This document shows, one piece after another, positions 17,958 to 20,654 of a stretch of 20,654 nucleotides of DNA. Each line of letters opens with the position of its first letter. Positions within the stretch are counted from its first letter, which is position 1. The stretch comes from Gonapodya prolifera JEL478 (lineage: Eukaryota > Monoblepharomycota > Monoblepharidomycetes > Monoblepharidales > Gonapodyaceae), in NCBI GenBank assembly GCA_001574975.1, contig KQ965915.1:3284-23937 (forward strand). The letters run 5' to 3'. The notes under the pieces are model-generated. The model was not told the DNA's origin. It searched no databases and saw only the letters and a program-made list of their open reading frames with translations. Position numbers and translations under genes: made by a program.

Positions 17958-20049
17958 TCACAGCTCCCCTCGTTTAAACCGATCCGCCATGGACCCAGGG
18001 ACGTGCCATCCCTGGGCCCACACCTCACCATCTCTCTCGAATCCCATTCGAGCAAGCTCGAGAATCTCGATGAGGACTTTCACGGTCATGACAGCGTCGT
18101 TTCCAGCCACATGGAAAACAACACCATCGAGGCCCACGAGGCTCACAAGCTGAGTCAAAAAGTCAATCAGTGAGGACAGGAGAGGGAAACAAGAAAACCG
18201 ATGCGACACAAACCGTCATTAGCTTTACGCTCCCTGGGTTCTGACCCAAAAGGAAGTGATATAAGTATCCCACATCGAACCTAACGGGGAGCATTCTGCA
18301 TCTGGTCCATCCTAAACATTGTGGCAGTGCGTAGAATCACTCACATTGTGGGGATTTTGTTTGACGCAACGATGTATCCCTTCCTGGCCATCTTGAGCAT
18401 GGCGTCAGTTGAAATTACGGCTCCGGGGAAACGGCCTGTCTCAAATGCTAGTCGCATGAGATCGAACCCCGCGCCTTCTTTCAATACTCCTTCAAAATCG
18501 CCATGCCCAGACTGCATTACAAAGTAGCAGTCGAGCTGGTCTCGTATCGCTGATGGTTGGTGGTAAAAACCTTGGCCGCGGCTTTTGGATCCCAGTTGAG
18601 CGGATCCAGTCACATCAAGCCCACTTGATCGAACGATGTCTTTCACAAACAAGTCTGCGGCCTCACGGAACGGAAGCACGCGAACCCCTGTGTCCCTGAA
18701 CAGGTCCAGTTTGAGCTGTGGTACCGTGCTGTCTGAGATCGGGAACCCCAGAGACGCTCCCGGAGGAGCAGATCCGCCCACTGCAAACCTGTGGGAGTAT
18801 AGTTGCTTCCCCTTTCCCATGTTCCTAAAACTCGTTACTATGTCGGCTCCACGACCAGTACCAGTTCTCGTGTCCCACTTAAACCACCCAAGTTGTGACA
18901 TTCTGCACAAACTGCCCTCGAGGTCAAACGATGTAAACATCGCCTGATTCGAGCCTGGTTGAGGGCATCCAAATCTCCTTAGAACGTCACGAGGCACACA
19001 CCCTGGCGATGCAAGGAAAAGAAGTAAGACGAGTTGAGCGTTCGCGACGTGTGACCTAAGGTGGTATGGCTGTGGCTGGAGCGCGCGGGATGGGCGCGGG
19101 TGCGCAGCGTTGAATGATTGAATTGCAGGAATGTTGGTGCCACCATAAAACACCGTTCGTCGTTCAAAGCTAGCTGCATTCGTGGCGTTGTGAGGTGAGG
19201 TCACACGGGAATGTTCGGAAAGCCAGGTCCTCGCGAGTAGAGTTGGAAAACATAATTCCGGTTTCGCAGCAGAGTCCAAAAAAGTCGCCATCTTTGACTC
19301 CGAATCGGGGAACTTTGCCAAGTACTCAACCGAGACCATTTTAATATCCCTTGGCTCGATTTTGTCCCAGCGAGCGTCTGGGAGAAGTATTTGAACATGT
19401 AACGGTGTCGCAAAAACCTTTTGGACGACGTCGATTGTAATCGATTTTTTGAGAAGTACTGTGGAATCAAGCGAGTGCGTGAGAAAAAGGGAATTCTTGC
19501 CCCGATAGTTTCAGATGCGCAATTACCTTCGGCGATGTGTCGCAAAATCTTGCATCCGTCATCGTTGAAGAATAGCACCTCGCACACTTCGCCACTGCTC
19601 TCCACCATCCCCGTAAACACATGCCGAACAAGAATTTCCGAAAATGTTTCCACATCGGCCGAATCGCAAGCCTTTCTCTTCTCTCCAGTGGACGCTTCCT
19701 CCTCCACCTTGGCGCTGTTCACTTGTTCAGCTTTCTCATCCTCCCCTCCACTGGCACTCGCACCAGCCGAGGTGGTTTTCTGGCGCTTTGGAGGAGGAGG
19801 AGCGGAGGATATGTGCTCGAACTGCGACGACAGCACCCAGCACAAGAACGTGGGATCCCACACGCTCTTGAGGGTCGCCCTCGCCTTTTCCAGCAGAGGG
19901 CCTGGGGGTACGTTTTCCGCAACATATTTCGTGTACAAATGGACGATCGATGGCAAGGAGAAGTAGTGCTGTTGGGGCGGGGCGGGGATGGTGTGTTCAA
20001 CGCGGAATATTCCGAACGGGTCGCCGGCGGGAGTATAGGGTGATGGCAT
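17958..20049 (-). CDS. DEDDh-type exonuclease-like protein (Gfd2/YDR514C family), 4 exons
   Basis: Exons on the minus strand: 20049-19527, 19458-19207, 19002-18345, 18141-17958. Phases agree (1, 1, 2) and give 538 codons. The N-terminal third has a low-complexity acidic/basic linker (APPPPKRQKTTSAG, EDEKAEQVNSAKVEEE), perhaps with a nuclear signal. The C-terminal half carries an RNase H-like 3'-5' exonuclease fold: D285-x-E287 in FTSFDLEGS (motif I), GHGDFEGVL with D427 (motif II), STDAML, and H488 and D493 in FHVAGNDAVMTV (motif III). The HxAGNDA signature is typical of the fungal Gfd2/YDR514C-like proteins. All expected acidic residues are present, so it could be active on nucleic acid; the substrate is unknown. 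The third intron has a weak acceptor (TTGTGAG) but is the only one that keeps the phase. The 19206-19003 intron could be retained, because it is open in frame. Confidence 0.7.
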
Positions 20050-20470
20050 TTGAAGGTTTAGTGCTCAGATCAGAAAAACGAAGCGATGCGGGGGGTGTGC
20101 GCGTATCCTCTTTCTTCGTGTCGCGTGAGCGTAGTCGCATGGCTGCGGACAGACCCTCTCCCAAATGCCTCCCAGCTCACGAAGTTCGCACCATTATTAT
20201 CTTTCCCGCTCAATTGCACGAAAAATGACACGAAAAATATGGCAATCATTGATAGATTTTTTAACAGGCTAAACAGGCAAAAATTGGGACGATGCTGAAG
20301 ACCATATATTGCAGTTTGATCATTGATTTCATAAAATGGCCGTCAAGTACACATCGTCAAAAGCGACTACATGATTTAGATATCAGTAAACGCTAGTGGA
20401 AAGAGAATACTCCGCGAGAACACGTTGGAAGGTTTCTGGAAACAAAAAAGGGGAGAAAGCACAGCTCAAA
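20050..20470. other. Divergent intergenic region
   Basis: Lies between the starts of the exonuclease gene (-) and the + gene at 20471, so it should hold both promoters. It contains short AT-rich parts (about 20235-20400), but I see no definite TATA box or repeat. Short + frames at 19950-20298 have no coding character. Confidence 0.4.
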
Positions 20471-20548
20471 ATGAGCAAAGGCCAAGAAGCGCTACTATCG
20501 TTTTCGAGACTCACAAGAAACTCTGCAGAGTCCAGTGTCATGCAGAGC
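20471..20548 (+). CDS. Probable first exon of a gene running off the right edge
   Basis: ATG 20471 reads MSKGQEALLSFSRLTRNSAE then SSVMQS and stops exactly at a strong donor (AGAGC|GTAAGT) in phase 0, 26 codons. The open frame also extends upstream to 20396 without an ATG in good context. The rest of the gene is outside the window, or begins after an acceptor past 20600. Too short to assign. Confidence 0.35.
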
Positions 20549-20654
20549 GTAAGTTGCCTTGCCTGTCTGCGCGAGGCAGCCTGAAAGAAATGGAGGTTGC
20601 CAAAAGTAAGAACTTGCCATCCGACAAGAAAGGGAACCTATACCACACTCACAA

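Noticed and set aside
1-20654. Nuclear reassignment of TGA as a sense codon, suggested by several TGA-interrupted frames
   Set aside because: TGA is the clean terminal stop of the primase, kinase and 13222 gene models, and Trp is read by TGG throughout, so ordinary decay explains the cases better.

Overview
This is eukaryotic nuclear DNA, most likely from a fungus. Nearly every gene is cut by short introns (about 45-180 nt) with GTGAGT/GTAAGT-type donors, CTAAC/CTGAC-like branch sites and AG acceptors. The only domain with a fungal bias is a Gfd2/YDR514C-like exonuclease. I cannot say which fungal lineage. The 13-16.3 kb stretch is clearly more GC-rich than the left 3 kb and has long overlapping open frames on both strands, so gene models there are weakest. 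No rRNA, tRNA, CRISPR or complete transposon was seen.

Left part (1-2.6 kb). The 3' end of an unrecognised gene, apparently frameshifted, is followed by a possible 65-codon ORF. Next is a single-exon 575-codon ORF encoding a virus/plasmid-type replication protein: an archaeo-eukaryotic primase-polymerase domain, a UL52/PrimPol-like zinc motif, a second zinc ribbon and a D5_N-like region. The superfamily 3 helicase that normally follows is missing. The ORF ends just after an in-frame A AAA AAG heptamer, and coding-like sequence goes on in the -1 frame. It looks like a relic or recoded copy of a DNA virus or mobile-element replication gene.

Middle part (3-12 kb). A small secreted, possibly GPI-anchored protein gene (+) is followed by a nine-exon polytopic membrane protein gene (-, 6613-4045) whose exon phases all agree. 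After about 1.1 kb with no convincing gene come two + strand models that may be one gene. The first (7709-8755) contains a tandemly duplicated exon plus intron, with an in-frame stop in the second copy. The second (9032-11437) is a 12-exon protein kinase with almost all catalytic motifs but DHG instead of DFG. A short two-exon gene (11670-11927) follows.

Right part (12-20.65 kb). A decayed coding frame lies on the minus strand (about 13.07-12.27 kb). Next to it is a multi-exon minus-strand gene of unknown function (14.37-13.22 kb), then GC-rich + strand exons (14.67-16.28 kb) whose splicing is only partly resolved. Two small + ORFs lie at 16.6-17.4 kb. A four-exon minus gene (20049-17958) encodes a DEDDh exonuclease-like protein with all expected acidic motifs. 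The first exon of a + gene runs off the right edge. I see no operon-like functional grouping; the notable items are the viral-type primase and the duplicated exon. All splice sites were chosen by eye and need transcript support.
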